Source: Isoetes taiwanensis (Eukaryota > Streptophyta > Lycopodiopsida > Isoetales > Isoetaceae). From it: a stretch of 64,000 nucleotides of DNA. Shown in pieces: positions 26,503 through 38,900 of this stretch. The notes under the pieces were generated by a model, which worked only from the letters and a program-made list of their open reading frames with translations, had not been told where the DNA came from and made no database searches. How positions within the stretch are numbered: the stretch's first letter is position 1; every line of letters begins with the position of its first letter. Made by a program: the position numbers and the translations under genes. The stretch lies in the NCBI GenBank assembly GCA_021234155.1, contig JAJEKV010000125.1:1726775-1790774 (forward strand), written 5' to 3'.

Positions 26503-26590
26503 TTTTGGGTTGCCCCTAGGGGGCAAACCTCGCTTATGTGGGTATGTGGGCATATCCGGTATATGCCTAAGCATATGCCTAGCATATCTT
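26503..26590. repeat. Palindrome-headed short repeat, copy 1
   Basis: GGTTGCCCCTAGGGGGCAAACC (26508-26529, near-palindromic) is followed by CTTATGTGGGTATGTGGGCATATCC and repeated GCATATGC-type words. The same block recurs at 34965-35058. A weaker relative without the palindrome lies near 35455-35510. Confidence 0.7.
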
Positions 26591-27867
26591 GGGTGATCGC
26601 TCCAAACCGGGTCTGCTTTGCCTCAGAAACTCTCGATCATCCACCCATTCCTTCAGCAGCGTGGCTATGGCGCATTCGACCCTTCTTCTTCTTCCAAAGG
26701 GAAGACACTAAAAAAACAACGGCCCACCGATGCGGATTGAAGCACTCGCCCTTGCCAAAACCCAAGCCTTGCTACCTATTCTCGAGATGGTTGGCAATGG
26801 CGGCCAAGCCCAAACCCGATTTGATGCCCTGCTGCCTGTTCTAGAGATGGGCACTGCCCTTTTTTATGAAGGATCTTCTTTATGCAAAGCATCCTGCTCT
26901 TTATGCAAAGATTTATTGTACATGATTGCACATCAACGTCCTACAACAACTTGGATCTTCAGGCTTCATTCTTTCAAATCGTTATGGCCTGTGTCGATTA
27001 CCCTAAAAACTCCCTTTCGTTTATGATTACCTGCAATTCATGCGGGTCTGTACAGCTTCCAAGGATGAACTCCTTGCTAGGTCATCCATCTCAAATCCAT
27101 GATTCTGAGTTAAATAGCTATGTATAAGGTCTGCAAGGTCTGCACTCTTGGCCGAGTTAGCAGCATCAAAAGCGGGACACTATTTGCTCTTGATTTTTAT
27201 TGTTTGCGGTATGTGAAATGGTAAGAGGTTGTGGCATTTTGTTAGAACAATTTCTATGCTTTTGGTGCTTTTATTTGTCATAAGTTACACTGAGCCAATT
27301 CTTCAAGACATGCAAGGTATGGTTTCTTCGTCCCTTTGTTGTATTCACTCATCTTCTCTAAAAAAATTTGTTTCTGATCTTCTTAGTTGCTTTAGAAGAT
27401 GGTTGTGGTCCTAAGAGTACTTGCTGGAGTGGATTGGCACCTGATATGGCATCTGCCACTTTCAAAGAAGAGCTGCAACAATGAGTATGTCTATTGCCAA
27501 TCTATTCCTAGATTATTTCACTCTCTGTGGAACAAATGAGCTTCCATTTATATGTCCTGGAGGTTGATTGTGATTTGTTTGTTCTGGGTGAAATGTCTTT
27601 CTATCTGATACTGAGTGTGGCAAGGAAGACCGAATACAATTTCTAGAATATCTACTTTTTCTGTATTCTTTCATGGCCTACCTAAACGAGCTTCGTCATT
27701 GCATCAGGCAGTTTCAAGGACGTGAATGCAGGGTATTTTATGAGAGGGTGCATTGCTAAAACTGTATTTCCTTCTTGCACATGAATTTACAAGGTTAGCA
27801 TTAACGTGGATTCTGCTTTGCAACAGAGCTCTATAGTGCGAGATTCGGATTATGGTAGAAGACATCC

Positions 27868-27996
27868 TACACTGCAAAGTTTAAGGTGACCCAGATTTAC
27901 CAATGTATTGAGACGGCCAAGATTGATCCTGAAAAGAAGGCCCTGAACCTAGCTTGCAGCATCGGATATGGCTTCCTCAAGCCTCTTATGGGTTAG
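27868..27996 (+). other. Short exon-like frame of unknown origin
   Basis: The open frame reads YTAKFKVTQIYQCIETAKID... and ends FLKPLMG with a TAG at 27994-27996. It is about 43 codons long with a protein-like composition unlike the flanking A/T-rich sequence. I do not recognise it. It may be a captured exon or a retro-fragment. 26590-27867 and 27997-29090 hold no supported gene. Confidence 0.2.
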
Positions 27997-29097
27997 GCCA
28001 AAGAACTCAGCCTTTTTTTTGTCTCATAAATGAAACAGCTGCCGACTCTAACCTTGCACATGAATTGCTTTTTATTATGCTGATGTTTTCTTTTGTTGGC
28101 CATGGACCTTTTTCTCAAATGGCTCTTCCTTTGCTTCAAGAAGGCCGCATGTCTCTGATTGTTTTCAATGCATTTGCAGAAATCATTTCTTTATCTTACA
28201 AAATACACCTTGCTGGTAACAGGCTGCTTTCTCTGCGAGTTCAATGCATGGATTTGTTGCAGGCATAGACCAAAAAGGTACAGGAAAATGGATTTACAAA
28301 TTTTCAACGACATAAGTTTATACATTTGATGTATTTACACTGTTTCATTTATTGCAATCATGGATTTCTTGATCTTCAGATCGTAGTTCTTAGCCAGAAT
28401 CAACAAAAACAGTTTTGTTTCCCCTCATTGTTGTGTGCAATAAGATTGATCTACGGACTCTTCATGATTTTGTTCTGTTATCTTGATGTCATACCTCAAT
28501 TTTATATTGATTATTTTTTGCATTGAATAACAGGGTTGGCTAGTATTACATCTTTACTTAGTCACTAAAGATGATCGGTGAAAGATCTCTCAGAATTGGC
28601 GATCGTCAAGTTAATGAGAAAGGCCTCAACTCAAATATGGATCTTTGCGATAGTGTGTTCATGCTCACAAGCATGGCTATGCAACTTACCAATTGTAATA
28701 CGGGAAGCATGAATGATGCTTAGCAAGTGTTAAATTATATGACGATGACTACAAAAAAAATATCTTTACCTAGACTGCAACTATTGTAGGTTGTTTACAA
28801 CTTTGTAGGCATTAGTCATATAGATGACGTTTCTTTATGTTTCATACGGGCTACATAACCACAAGTGCCCAATGTTGGGCAAATACCTAGATGTTTGCAC
28901 AATAAAGCATCATGGAGGCATACATTACATGCAAAAACTATGAAGAGTTTCATAAACAAGTAGGCTTGCACAATACATAAGAAGCATGCCATACATATGA
29001 AGAGTTTTTTAACTAAGAAGCATGCAATACATATGAAGAGTTTTTTTAACTAAGAACACAACGTCAATATATGAAACCTAAAAAAACAAGGGGTGCC

Positions 29098-29419
29098 GGG
29101 CATATGCATGCTACACCCTACCATTTTTGGAACCTGCCAAAGTACCAGCACTAGGTACTTTTGGATTGGGTATTATTTTCTTGTTCTTTTGGTCAAAACT
29201 AATTCAAAAGTTCAATATAAAATGTCAAAAGCATATCAGTGTTTCAAGGTTAAGATAGAGATAATACTATTGGAGGCCAAAATGAATGCATTCAATTTAA
29301 CATTTGTAGTTATTGAGATATTATAAAAGTACCCAGTACCCAGTGTTGGGTACTTTTTTAGGTAGTTTTATGGTTCCTAAATGGTACTTTTTTTGATAGG
29401 GTGTAGCATGCTTATGCCC
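29098..29419. mobile_element. 322-bp MITE, family member 1
   Basis: GGGCATATGCATGCTACACC (29098 onward) pairs with the end ...GGTGTAGCATGCTTATGCCC (to 29419), 23 bp with one mismatch. A TGCC direct repeat flanks both ends. Subterminal GGAACC/GGTTCC and the word CAGTACCCAGTGTTGGGTAC inside are shared with a second copy at 44857-45141. Confidence 0.75.
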
Positions 29420-29482
29420 TGCCACAACCAGCCATCTTGGTGCGATGGTTTTTTCTACGCCCGTTTTGGGTTGGGCTTCAAT

Positions 29483-29902
29483 GGAAACCTCCCCAACTTT
29501 CCCTGGAAACCTCCCCAATTTTCCCTGGAAACCTCCCCAATTTTCCCTGGAAACCTCCCCACCTTTCCCGGAAACCTCCCCAACTTTCTCCATATTAGAA
29601 AAGCGAGGGAGGTTTCCATAAACCCTCCCACCTTTCAGTGGAAACCTCCCCAGCTTTCTTGGATGACCTGGGGAGGTTTCCAATTAAGAAAACAGGGGAG
29701 GTTTCCAAGGAAAGGTGGGGAGGTTTCCAAAAAAAAAAAAAAAAAAAGCTCTCTCAATTTGCACTACGACTAAGACTAGCCTGCGTGCATCTTGGTCGTC
29801 AGGCGTTGCAGGTCCATCGGTGGTTGCCAACATTAATGACTATTTTTTTTTTTATTTATTTGGAAACCTCCCCAACTTTCCAAAGAAACTAGGGAGGTTT
29901 CC
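29483..29902. repeat. GGAAACCTCCCC direct and inverted array, cluster 1
   Basis: The 12-mer GGAAACCTCCCC occurs at 29483, 29505, 29527, 29549 and 29570 (22, 22, 22 and 21 bp apart), then at 29640 and 29862. Its complement GGGGAGGTTTCC or a close variant is at 29607, 29670, 29695, 29717 and 29891. Direct copies on the left and inverted copies on the right can fold into a long hairpin. Open frames on both strands repeat NLP/GGF-type peptides because of the array and are not genes. Confidence 0.9.
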
Positions 29903-29932
29903 ACAAAATGTCTATAAAATTTCAAAGTTGAG

Positions 29933-30078
29933 CAAATCGTCTATTTGAGTTCTTCTTTCATCAAGTGAGCTATTTCTTGAAACAAAGTGAGCTATTTCTT
30001 GAAGCAAATCATCGTTTTGAGTTCTTCTTTCATCAAGTGAGCTATTTCTTGAAGCAAATCGTCTCTTTGAGTGATTCC
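29933..30078. repeat. Tandem repeat, 50-72 bp units
   Basis: CAAATCGTCTATTTGAGTTC and variants start at 29933, 30005 and 30055. AAGTGAGCTATTTCTTGAA is repeated inside the units. The array ends at the start of the acidic ORF at 30125. Confidence 0.7.
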
Positions 30079-30124
30079 CATCGACTATTTCAGCTTTCGT
30101 TCCTTTGATGTTGTGATTTATCTC

Positions 30125-30406
30125 ATGGATTTGGAGCGTAACGTGTATGAGGAAGTTGAAGTTGATATCTCCACTGATTCATCCCTATATGATTCAGAAG
30201 CAACTATAAGTGATTTCGCTTTTGATAATATTGACAATGCAGCAGGTTTTGAGGATGTAGATGATGAAGACCATGTAACACCTACTGGTGATTATGACAA
30301 TAATTTGAATGAGGGAGACTCTGTTGGATCATATCCACCTATACCTTCAATCAACTCAATCATATCCACCTATACCTTCAATCAACCTATACCTTCCATC
30401 TATTAG
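30125..30406 (+). CDS. Unrecognised acidic ORF
   Basis: From the ATG at 30125 (MDLERNVYEEVEVDIS) the frame is strongly acidic (FAFDNIDNAAGFEDVDDEDH) and closes at a TAG at 30404-30406. An upstream in-frame extension begins at 30071. Near the end, a DNA duplication (ATCCACCTATACCTTCAATC at about 30330 and 30365) is read in two different frames, so the C-terminus is not conserved coding sequence. It could be a real exon whose true end is upstream, or a transposon-encoded gene fragment. No domain is recognised. Confidence 0.3.
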   Translation: MDLERNVYEEVEVDISTDSSLYDSEATISDFAFDNIDNAAGFEDVDDEDHVTPTGDYDNNLNEGDSVGSYPPIPSINSIISTYTFNQPIPSIY

Positions 30407-30566
30407 CATGTGGCGGGTGCTTAGTGCTAACGTGTAATGACTTCTAGGGAATATTAGCTTGTAGTGGTTCTTAGCGTAAACATCTATTAGCATGTGGCCG
30501 GTTCTTAGTGCTAAAATATAATGACTTCTAGGGAATATTGGTTTGTAGTGGTTCTTAGTGTAAACA
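30399..30566. repeat. 84-bp tandem duplication
   Basis: 30399-30482 (TCTATTAGCATGTGGCGGGT... to GTAAACA) is repeated at 30483-30566 with a few substitutions. Sequence beyond to about 32140 is A/T-rich with no supported gene. Confidence 0.8.
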
Positions 30567-32146
30567 TGTCGTAGTTTCTTTTTGATTAACAAATACAAAA
30601 TTACCATAAGAAATGGTAATTAAATGAAAAGAACTCCAAGGGTTTGAACCTTGATTAACCATTGTCTTCAGTTTTTCAAATGAATATAAATAGCACAATA
30701 ACTCTGAATCTTTCCAACAATCATTCAAAAAGCTACTCTATATTACTTTAATCTAGAACTCCAAAATTACTATCAGAAATCTAATTTGCATTTGCTACCA
30801 ATTCATGAAACTTTGAATACCATAACTTTGCATCTCTCCATCCTGAGTGCTGCAAGTCCAACCAAAATTCAAGTATAGAAAAACAAGAGCAAGATCAAGT
30901 ACAGACAAGGTGAAACAAAAGATAAAACCTAATGTCAGGAATAATAAATGGAAACGAAAAGTGTAGAAAATCTGCAATGCCTTAGCCCATTTATTGTGAA
31001 ACTAAATATTGACAGAGATACAAGCAGCTATATATATAAATATATCGAGGGAACTGATAAAGATCATTGCTAACTTGGAAGAAAGAAGTTGGACACAGAA
31101 ATAAAAGGATCCATATATTTGATTCCAGCATTAGTCTCCATGATTGATTCTACAAATATTATAACTGCTCAGCCAAATGCCTTGCTTCTGCAAATATTAT
31201 GGCTGCTCCGCCAAATGAATCTTATACCAACGAGCTCTTAACTCTAGACACCATAAAAAGTTCTGCCAATATATTAACTGTTTCATTATAAAAATATTAC
31301 CACAAGAGAACTAGATAAAAGGGTAAAGAAAAGTACCGCAAAATCAACAGCATATGCCGCCTAAGGAATAAAATTTCACATATAAGCTGGAAATGATCTC
31401 CACCAAACCGGTTTTTTTTATGGATGATATCTACCGGAGTTGAAGGAGATAGATGCTTAAGCCCTGTGGATCATACAATGCAAGATTAAAGCACATCGAT
31501 CAACCTTTCCTTGATAAATTACAAAGAGAAAGAAAAATAGAAACGTTCTGTAACCTGCAATATTTATATCATGTGTTCAAGCTCCATCCTAGCCTGTTGC
31601 TAAGTCAGATCCTCCTGATAGGATTAGAGCTTGAGGATAGAGCACTTCGCCATAGCTGGAAAAAGGGAAAAGCGGAAAAAATAGATGTTCGTTAATAAAC
31701 AGGGGACATGTTGGGATAAAAAAATAGCAAACCAGTTTGTTAAAGCTCGGCGACCCGTGCTGGATGTGTTGATTCGTAATTATTGAAGAAAAAAAAAAAA
31801 TTTATGCATTTAACTATTTTCCTAAATGGTCATTGACTAAAGGCAAGAATTGAAAATTTGAGTTACTCCCTATTCCCAGTGCCAGTACATTTTACTCCAT
31901 GAGCCATGAGGTTCTGCAACAGGGTTCTCTTCAAATGGCTGCATATAAAGATTGAATCTACAAGGACCAAGAAAGAAAACATTTCCAAACCTTGGTTAAA
32001 TGATGAACAAAAAGGTTGCTCTGATCTCATGCTGGAGTACATGCAAGAGGGAGGCACATCGCTGTAATTGCAAAGCTTGAACCGCCATGGCTATGGTGGG
32101 AAAGAAACCCTACGTCAGGGCCAAACGCTCGCCAAAGGGCTGTAAC

Positions 32147-32232
32147 ATTCACGGATTTCGCCAAACAATCTGTGATCAGACGGATTTCTTCACGGATTTC
32201 GCCAAACAATCTGTGATCAGACGATCTGTGAA
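32147..32232. repeat. 43-bp tandem duplication
   Basis: TTCACGGATTTCGCCAAACA... through TCTGTGATCAGACG occurs twice in tandem. A third partial GATCTGTGAATC follows. Confidence 0.7.
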
Positions 32233-32439
32233 TCAATTTCGTACCTGCGCCCGCCAAAGAGGGACACTCGCCAAACAGGGACAGTGAACAGAAATTAGAA
32301 CTAGAAAAAGTAACTCAGAATAAAAGAATGAATACGAAAAAAAGGAATTAAATTTAGCCGTGAAAATTAATTTTAGGTTCATTTATGAATAGCAGCTACG
32401 ACGTAGGTCAAGAAAAGATAATATATTTTGGGATTTTGC

Positions 32440-32560
32440 GGAAACCTCCCCAAGTTATTCCTCATGGAAACCTCCCCAAGTTAACAATCAGTGGAAACCT
32501 CCCCAGGCTTTGCCTGAAAGATGGGGAGGTTTCCAGAAGAGGAAAATTGGGAAGGTTTCC
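32440..32560. repeat. GGAAACCTCCCC array, cluster 2
   Basis: Direct copies lie at 32440, 32466 and 32493, followed by inverted copies at 32523 and 32549 (the last one GGGAAGGTTTCC). This is the same direct-then-inverted arrangement as cluster 1, 2.6 kb away. Spacer sequences differ from cluster 1. Confidence 0.85.
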
Positions 32561-32919
32561 ATTCTTGGGACTCTAACCCAATTCGGGCGTATATAATTTG
32601 ATCGATCTTGGTGTGTTATTTAACCATCTTGGTGTATTATTCCTTACAATGGTATTTAGTAGAGGTAAATAAAAATGTTCAATAAATGCAACAATGATGC
32701 TAAAACCAAGACAACAAGGCTATTATATCTCTTTCATCTTTAGTGTACTCTTTATATAGATGTTTCCTTCTATCAACTTTTAGATAGAAAGGGCTTTTAT
32801 TAAGCATCCTAATTTACGTGTTGCCATATTATGCCCAGCAACGTTGGGCATTATAACTAGTATTCAATAGAAATATGTTTTCTTGCAACCATTTCACTTA
32901 TAAAATGCGTGTGCAACTC

Positions 32920-34195
32920 AATGACTATGTAATTGCTATGCAACTTTGACTATCACAACACAAGGTAATTACACCATTCTAAATTATGCCTATGTCGTCC
33001 AACAAGCTCCTGGCCCATACTATTTCCTTAGCAACAAGTGTAGAGGCAGCATACTCTGCCTCAACTAAAGACATAGCTATGGTGGATTGTTCTTTAGACT
33101 GACTTTCAAATCACTATGCCACCTCCAAGCATTAATCAGGTTGACTTTCTATTGTCTAAGTTTGATGTTCAGGCTGCATCACAAAACATTGTAAGTATTA
33201 GATTATCATTCGAATAAAAATTGCCTTGCTGTTGAGCTCATTTAAGAAATCTCAACACTCTTTTTGCAGCCACCCAATGTACCTTCCTTGGATTGTTTGT
33301 GTGTCTGTGTGAGAGGTTTACCATTACCCAATGTCAAGTCTTGTACAATTACTCAAATAGAGTAAACAACCTTTTAGTTCCTTGTATGGTGCGTGTTCCA
33401 TCTCTTGAAGATCTGCAATAATCTAAGGACTCGTTTCTCCTGAAATTTTGTGACTAGGTATATGTATCTACTAGCTTACACAATTTCAATCCAAATCGCT
33501 TTGATGTTTGGGTGAGAGTTAACATATTGTTTTCCCTGTCTTTATGGACTTCAATCCCTAGGAATTTCTTGAGTTCACCTAAGTTTGCCATTTTGAAATT
33601 TTCCTTGACAATATTCTTGTTGTCATTCAAGCATCTCATTTGCATTAGAAATCATGCATCAGTCATTTACATATAAGGCTATAATGCAATAATCCTTTCC
33701 TTGTCTCATGTGATATATGTATATTTCCATCACTTTGCAATTTGATAAATCCCTTTTCTCTAAAATATTAGCCCATATAAATGTACCACTTCCTAGAAGT
33801 ATGTTTCAGCCCATAAGCCGCTCTTTTTAGCTGTTCCAATTTCAAAGTCTTGAGCTTGCTGCATGAACCTTTCTCATCGAGTTTTGCATTTAAAACTGGT
33901 GTGTTGATATCCATATGATGTATTTCGAGATTCTTGGCATTTGCATAAGTCTGTAACATTATTATCCTTGTAAATTTTACTATTGGCGAAAAAGCCTCAT
34001 CGTGATCAAGTCCTTTCTTTTGAAAGAAGCCGTTTGCACCAAATCTAGCTTTGTATTTGTGCTCTTTACCATCTGATCCAGATTTAAGCTTATAGATCCA
34101 TTTGCTTTATTAATGTTTTCAGGTTTCACAACACGCTCATAGTTAGGAATTCTTTTGAAGGCATTCATTTCTTCTTCTATAGAACCTTCTTCCAT
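32920..34195 (-). pseudogene. Degenerate Ty1/Copia pol (RT and RNase H)
   Basis: Read on minus, the fragments follow the Copia order. EEEMNAFKRIPNYE (about 34180) is the start of the RT domain. ANAKNLEIHHMDINTPVLNA (about 33940-33880) covers the RT motif with the catalytic Asp. LKRAAYGLKHTSRKWYIYM (about 33830-33770) is the SLYGLKQAPRxW motif. MANLGELKKFLGIEVHKDR (about 33590-33540) comes next. Near 33090-32930 is the RNase H block, STIAMSLVEAEYAA, then KEIVWARSLLDDIG and CCDSQSCIA. Many stops and frameshifts separate them, and the usual YVDD block is not readable. No LTRs were found nearby. Confidence 0.85.
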
Positions 34196-34292
34196 TCAAG
34201 TGAATCTTTTGCATGCACTGCTTCAATATAGTTAGCTGGTACATCGGATTCTAGAATAGTAATTTGATAAATTTCCACACCATTTCAAGAGC

Positions 34293-34733
34293 ATGACAGT
34301 TATTTACCATACTGCTTTGAGTTTGGATGTACAAACAACAAATGCTGTAAATGATTGTGCTATGGTACCTGATGAAAATACAGAGCTTCAAGATGAAGTT
34401 CCAGAGGAGGTCTTGGCAGTGAACCAACCCAAAAAGGAAATGGAGGAGTCCGTTGACATTCCTGTTGTAATATCAGTTGTAGCTGAAAGATCTTTTGGTG
34501 AATGTGCTGGATTAGATGTCTTCCCTGAAAATGAAGAATTTAACTGCTTGGGTATGGGGCCAGTGGCATTTGAGATGTGCACACCCACGGCAAAGAGCGA
34601 TCCAGATGCTGAATCAAGCGACGACTTGCCAAATATATGTAGTGAATATCAAATGTTTACGATAATATTTATTACTACTGGACTATTTATTTTTCTTCCC
34701 ATTTCATCAAATGATGAAATATTTCTTTTGTAA
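34293..34733 (+). CDS. Exon-like ORF of unknown function
   Basis: The 146-codon frame is protein-like in its first 115 residues (ENTELQDEVPEEVLAVNQPK, ERSFGECAGLDVFPENEEFN, DAESSDDLPNICSEY), acidic and without low-complexity artefacts. The last 30 residues are hydrophobic (FTIIFITTGLFIFLPIS) and may be intron read-through or a membrane segment. A donor-like GTAGTG follows CCAAATATAT near 34640. I recognise no family. It may be one exon of a larger or captured gene. Confidence 0.35.
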   Translation: MTVIYHTALSLDVQTTNAVNDCAMVPDENTELQDEVPEEVLAVNQPKKEMEESVDIPVVISVVAERSFGECAGLDVFPENEEFNCLGMGPVAFEMCTPTAKSDPDAESSDDLPNICSEYQMFTIIFITTGLFIFLPISSNDEIFLL

Positions 34734-34964
34734 AGTTCAAAAAATTCTAAAAAGCGTTTCCTTCACTATACACCTACTTTTGCATGTTCCATTTGTCTGT
34801 CTTATGTTCCTAAATAATGTCGCTATTCATTGCATACATTGATCTCTTTTGTAGTCGAATAAACATTCAATATGGTCTACAAATCATGATATTTCATTTA
34901 TCGTCACGCTTTGGTGAAGCTATATAGTTGATGGCAGTTTTTGCAACATATATAATGTAGTCTT

Positions 34965-35058
34965 TTTTGGGTTGCCCCTAGGGGGGCAAACCCTCGTTTA
35001 TGTGGGTTTGTGGGCATATCCAGGTATATGCCGGCATATGCTTAGCATATGCTGGGTA
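34965..35058. repeat. Palindrome-headed short repeat, copy 2
   Basis: Related to 26503-26590: GGGTTGCCCCTAGGGGGGCA, then TTATGTGGGTTTGTGGGCAT and GCATATGC words. Copy 2 differs by a few bases. Confidence 0.7.
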
Positions 35059-35989
35059 CACTGTGGCTTTATAAATCTTTAGCAAATATGAACAGAATAG
35101 TTCATTTTATATATTTGGTTGTTCGATCAATATTACAAATTGATAGAAGACTTAGTACATATTCCAATCTGATTGGCTCCTTGTGAATCTTTTTTTGAAG
35201 AGAAATATATGGATGGTTTTGTACCATTGACGAGAAGACTGCTTTAAGCCTTAAATGGCTTTCTGAAGTTTGTAAACAAGCTGCTCTTGCCCTGCTGAGA
35301 TGAAACTAGGTGCCTGCCTCATGTACACTTCCTCTTCTAATTTTAAATTAAGAAAAGCAATCTTGACATCCATCTGCTTGACACCAAGACCATGTTCAGC
35401 TACTATGCAATAATGAATTTAACTCAACTTAGCTTTGCAACAGGGGGAAAATGTCTCATCCATGTGGGTTTGTGGCATATTCCAAGTATATGTCAGTATA
35501 TGCTCGAAAACATGACTTTGAAGTGTGATTTAAGCCATTTCACTCTCGGGTCACGGAGGGCAACCCTCCGTGCGCAGCACCTTGTTAAAATAGTTGCATT
35601 TTTGGTCTTCATCATAATAAGGGTGATGGGGGGATGGGGGGCGATGGGGCGATCCGACGGAAATGTCCAGCTAAGTGCATCTCTCCCAGATCTCATTGTT
35701 CTTAATACGCTAGTTTTCTCAAAAGATTAGGATTAGATTATGTTCATCCCTCTTAGGAAATAAGCTATGTAGTATACAAATGTATGATTGCTCTGGCCGG
35801 AAAAGAACAGCCAGATATCTATGTATGAACAGGGCGTACCGCTGATAGATCATGACAGACAGTTGTTGTAGAAAATTTGAAATTTAAGATAGATAAGGAT
35901 CGAAAACAGGCAACTCAAGAGGCACAATTGGAGCATAAAAGGGGAACATCGGTAAGGGGGAGATCAGTGTTCCGGCGACGGGCAATTCA

Positions 35990-38900
35990 AAATCTCGGAG
36001 CCGTTAGGAAATAAGTAAAATAAAAGAAATTAGAAATCGTGAAAAAAAAAAAAAAAATCCAAGGAATTTGGAAATAAAGGGGAGGAAACGTAGCAAAGTG
36101 GCGAGATGACACTAGACGACTATCCAGCGGCAAAGGACGGGACACGTGGCGGAGACAGTAAGGAAAATGTGGAAAAAAAAAAAAAAAAGGGGGGGGGGGG
36201 TAGAAATAGAGAAATATAGAAATAAATATAGAAATATGTCGTAAATTTACGACTATGACTGGACAAGACGGGTAGTAGTGATCATGACAGCTACAGATAG
36301 CCATAATAATGAGTAATATAGTGAAAATAGGAAAGGTACACATGTCAGCTATCGGGCTAGGGATGTGTGGCGGGGATTCGCAGACAAAAACTCTAGGGAC
36401 AGGATAGGACAAGACTGGCATTTAAGGCGGACGGCCGGAATTAAATAGGCGGGAAACCGGACAGATTTCGTAAACCCTAAAATACCCTAAATACTATATA
36501 TATACTTGCTTACAACGAGAGAAAGAGTAAATGAAAGAAGGCTTTTAGAACTTCCGGTTTCCCGGTCGCTTGAGCCGCTCCCCGAGGCCCTGGAAATTCA
36601 GCCGAGCAAGGAAGCGCCAGCAAGTCTCAACATCCGTCACAGCTCAGGATCAAGTATGGACAGGGGGAAGAAGATTCTTGTGGATGTAGATGAAGAAAAG
36701 AAGGTCGGCAAGAAGCGCCTAACTCGCACCCGTGCAACTTAACAAAGTGCCATTCAATCCCGAAGCTTGAGGAGCTTAATCCGTGGTGCATTTGTTTCGA
36801 CAAATGTATGTGCCCGAAAGCGTAGGTTTGCCATCATGCATCACCGCGCCGAAAGTGCATTGTGCAGACTTGTGTGAGGAAATTCACCACGCTAGCCATC
36901 CATGCGGGATAGCCAATATACCCTAGGATTGCTTGAAGTACTCGGAGTATTAGGCGACAAGAACGACTCGGTGAGGCGCCAGGACATGGATCGAACCATG
37001 CAGTGCTTCAATAGGTTGCAGGTTCATGCCGCCATACAAAGATCCTCGAGTTATCAGCACAATCTTCTGGTGTGTGATTTCGGTAAGGTTTGTATTTACT
37101 GCTGTGAGAAGAACCCCGTCGATTTTTTGTGCCGGGCGTATATGGGGAGGAATCTCGAAAAAGTTAAAAAAATCGGGGAGCCATCTTTCGAAAAGAAGTT
37201 AAAAAATTAGTTATGGTCAGGAAAGGAGTTTGATCAGCATGAAATCAGGGGAGGAGACGAAAGAAGGAGGGAGGCCCAGGCAGATGCATGCCATGCTCTC
37301 CTTTTGTTATACTCTTTTTTATCTTTTGATCTTTTTATCTTTTCCTCTTTTTATCCTTTTATATCTTTTTGTCTTCTTGCTCCACTCTTTTCTGCTATCG
37401 GTTCAGAACAATCCGTTGCTCAGATAGTTAGGCTCAGAAACTGCAACAACTTTCAAGGAGGCACTATGAATAGATAATAGGCATCAGCATCTGACTGTAA
37501 CAGATCAATGCAGGTAAGTATTCCCGATCAGAAGGGATACAAAATCCTGTTTGTTTGTGTGAGGAAAAATGATTTTGGATAAGAATTGGTGAAAAGCTAA
37601 GAAATGTAAGTGAGAGAAGAACTCTCCTGTTAATGTATAATTTTTGCAGTAAGCATAGCATCGGATGTTACCCATAGTAACTTCGTCCCAATGTAGCTTA
37701 TTCTTTCTCTAAAGCAAAAGGACATATCCCATATCTGTATTTCGTGATCTAATAGGATATAACCAAACCAGCGAACTAACAGCTGCAAGTGGGAATGTCT
37801 GCACACATCTCGGGGGTGACTATACGAAACCATATTGGGTGATATGTAGTAAATTAGTAAATCAGGAAAGGGTACCAAGGACTCAGTTAGGCACGCCAAA
37901 CAAGATCGAATAAGGGGTGGCTAGCTTACCGATAAACTATGCACAAACTGGAATCACTAGTTGCCAAAATTAAACATAGGATACAGGTATATGAAGCTAG
38001 GAAGATGCATATAGCAGGTTAGCAGAAATACGATTGAAGGTAAGGGAGGGCGTATGTGTAAGGTGGCAACGACTCCTCGGGCATGGGCCCATATAGAGGA
38101 CGAAAAAAATGTAATAATAGAAATATAAAGAGGCGTGTAAATGTACTATACAGGTTATACAGGTTGTACTGAGGTAGTCATGTATTAAGGAAGGTATAGA
38201 TATAATTGCAAGGAGGAATAGGATAGGTACTAACGCAGACGTACGCAAGCGACCTGTTACCAGTACATGTGAAAAGAAGAAGTTGGGCGGATACGTGAAA
38301 CCCTATTAATCTATCAACCCGGGAGACGTGACGAAAACGAAGAAGAGACGAACAGAAACCAGATAAATAGGGGGGTCCAGGAGTAGATGGTGCAAAGGGT
38401 GGAAGGCTAAGCTATGGGACAGAGGGACGGGTGTCCCCGCCATACGCCAGGACAGAGTGGGAAAATAGCCCACCGGCTGGTGCCGACTGCTAAGCAACGC
38501 ACACCGCCTTACCCAAACCCATAGAATGGAAACGAAAATGGAAGTGGAAAGACGAGAGGAGGTTGCCTGGCACGGATAGTGGGAGGCAACTCCCCCGGCC
38601 GACACCGTGACGGTGAGGACCCGACCCCCTACTGGTGCACCAAAGTCACAAAAAACCCACTCCCAAAATGATACAAAGAAAGCAAGTCAGTCCATATGGT
38701 ACCGAAAATCACTAAATCCAGGGGATTGAATACAAATCTAAGGGGCAGCCATAAAACGCCGATTGTAAATGGCGGACGCGAACATCCAGTAATCATATCT
38801 TAGATAGGATGATTCAAATTTTGAAATTCAAAAACTAAAAGAATACGGGGGGGAAAAGGACCGAACGGATAAATAAAGGAACAAGATATAGTAAGCCCAC

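Noticed and set aside
29321-29892. Overlapping ORFs of 84-130 aa on both strands
   Set aside because: Their repeated peptides come from the GGAAACCTCCCC array read in different frames.
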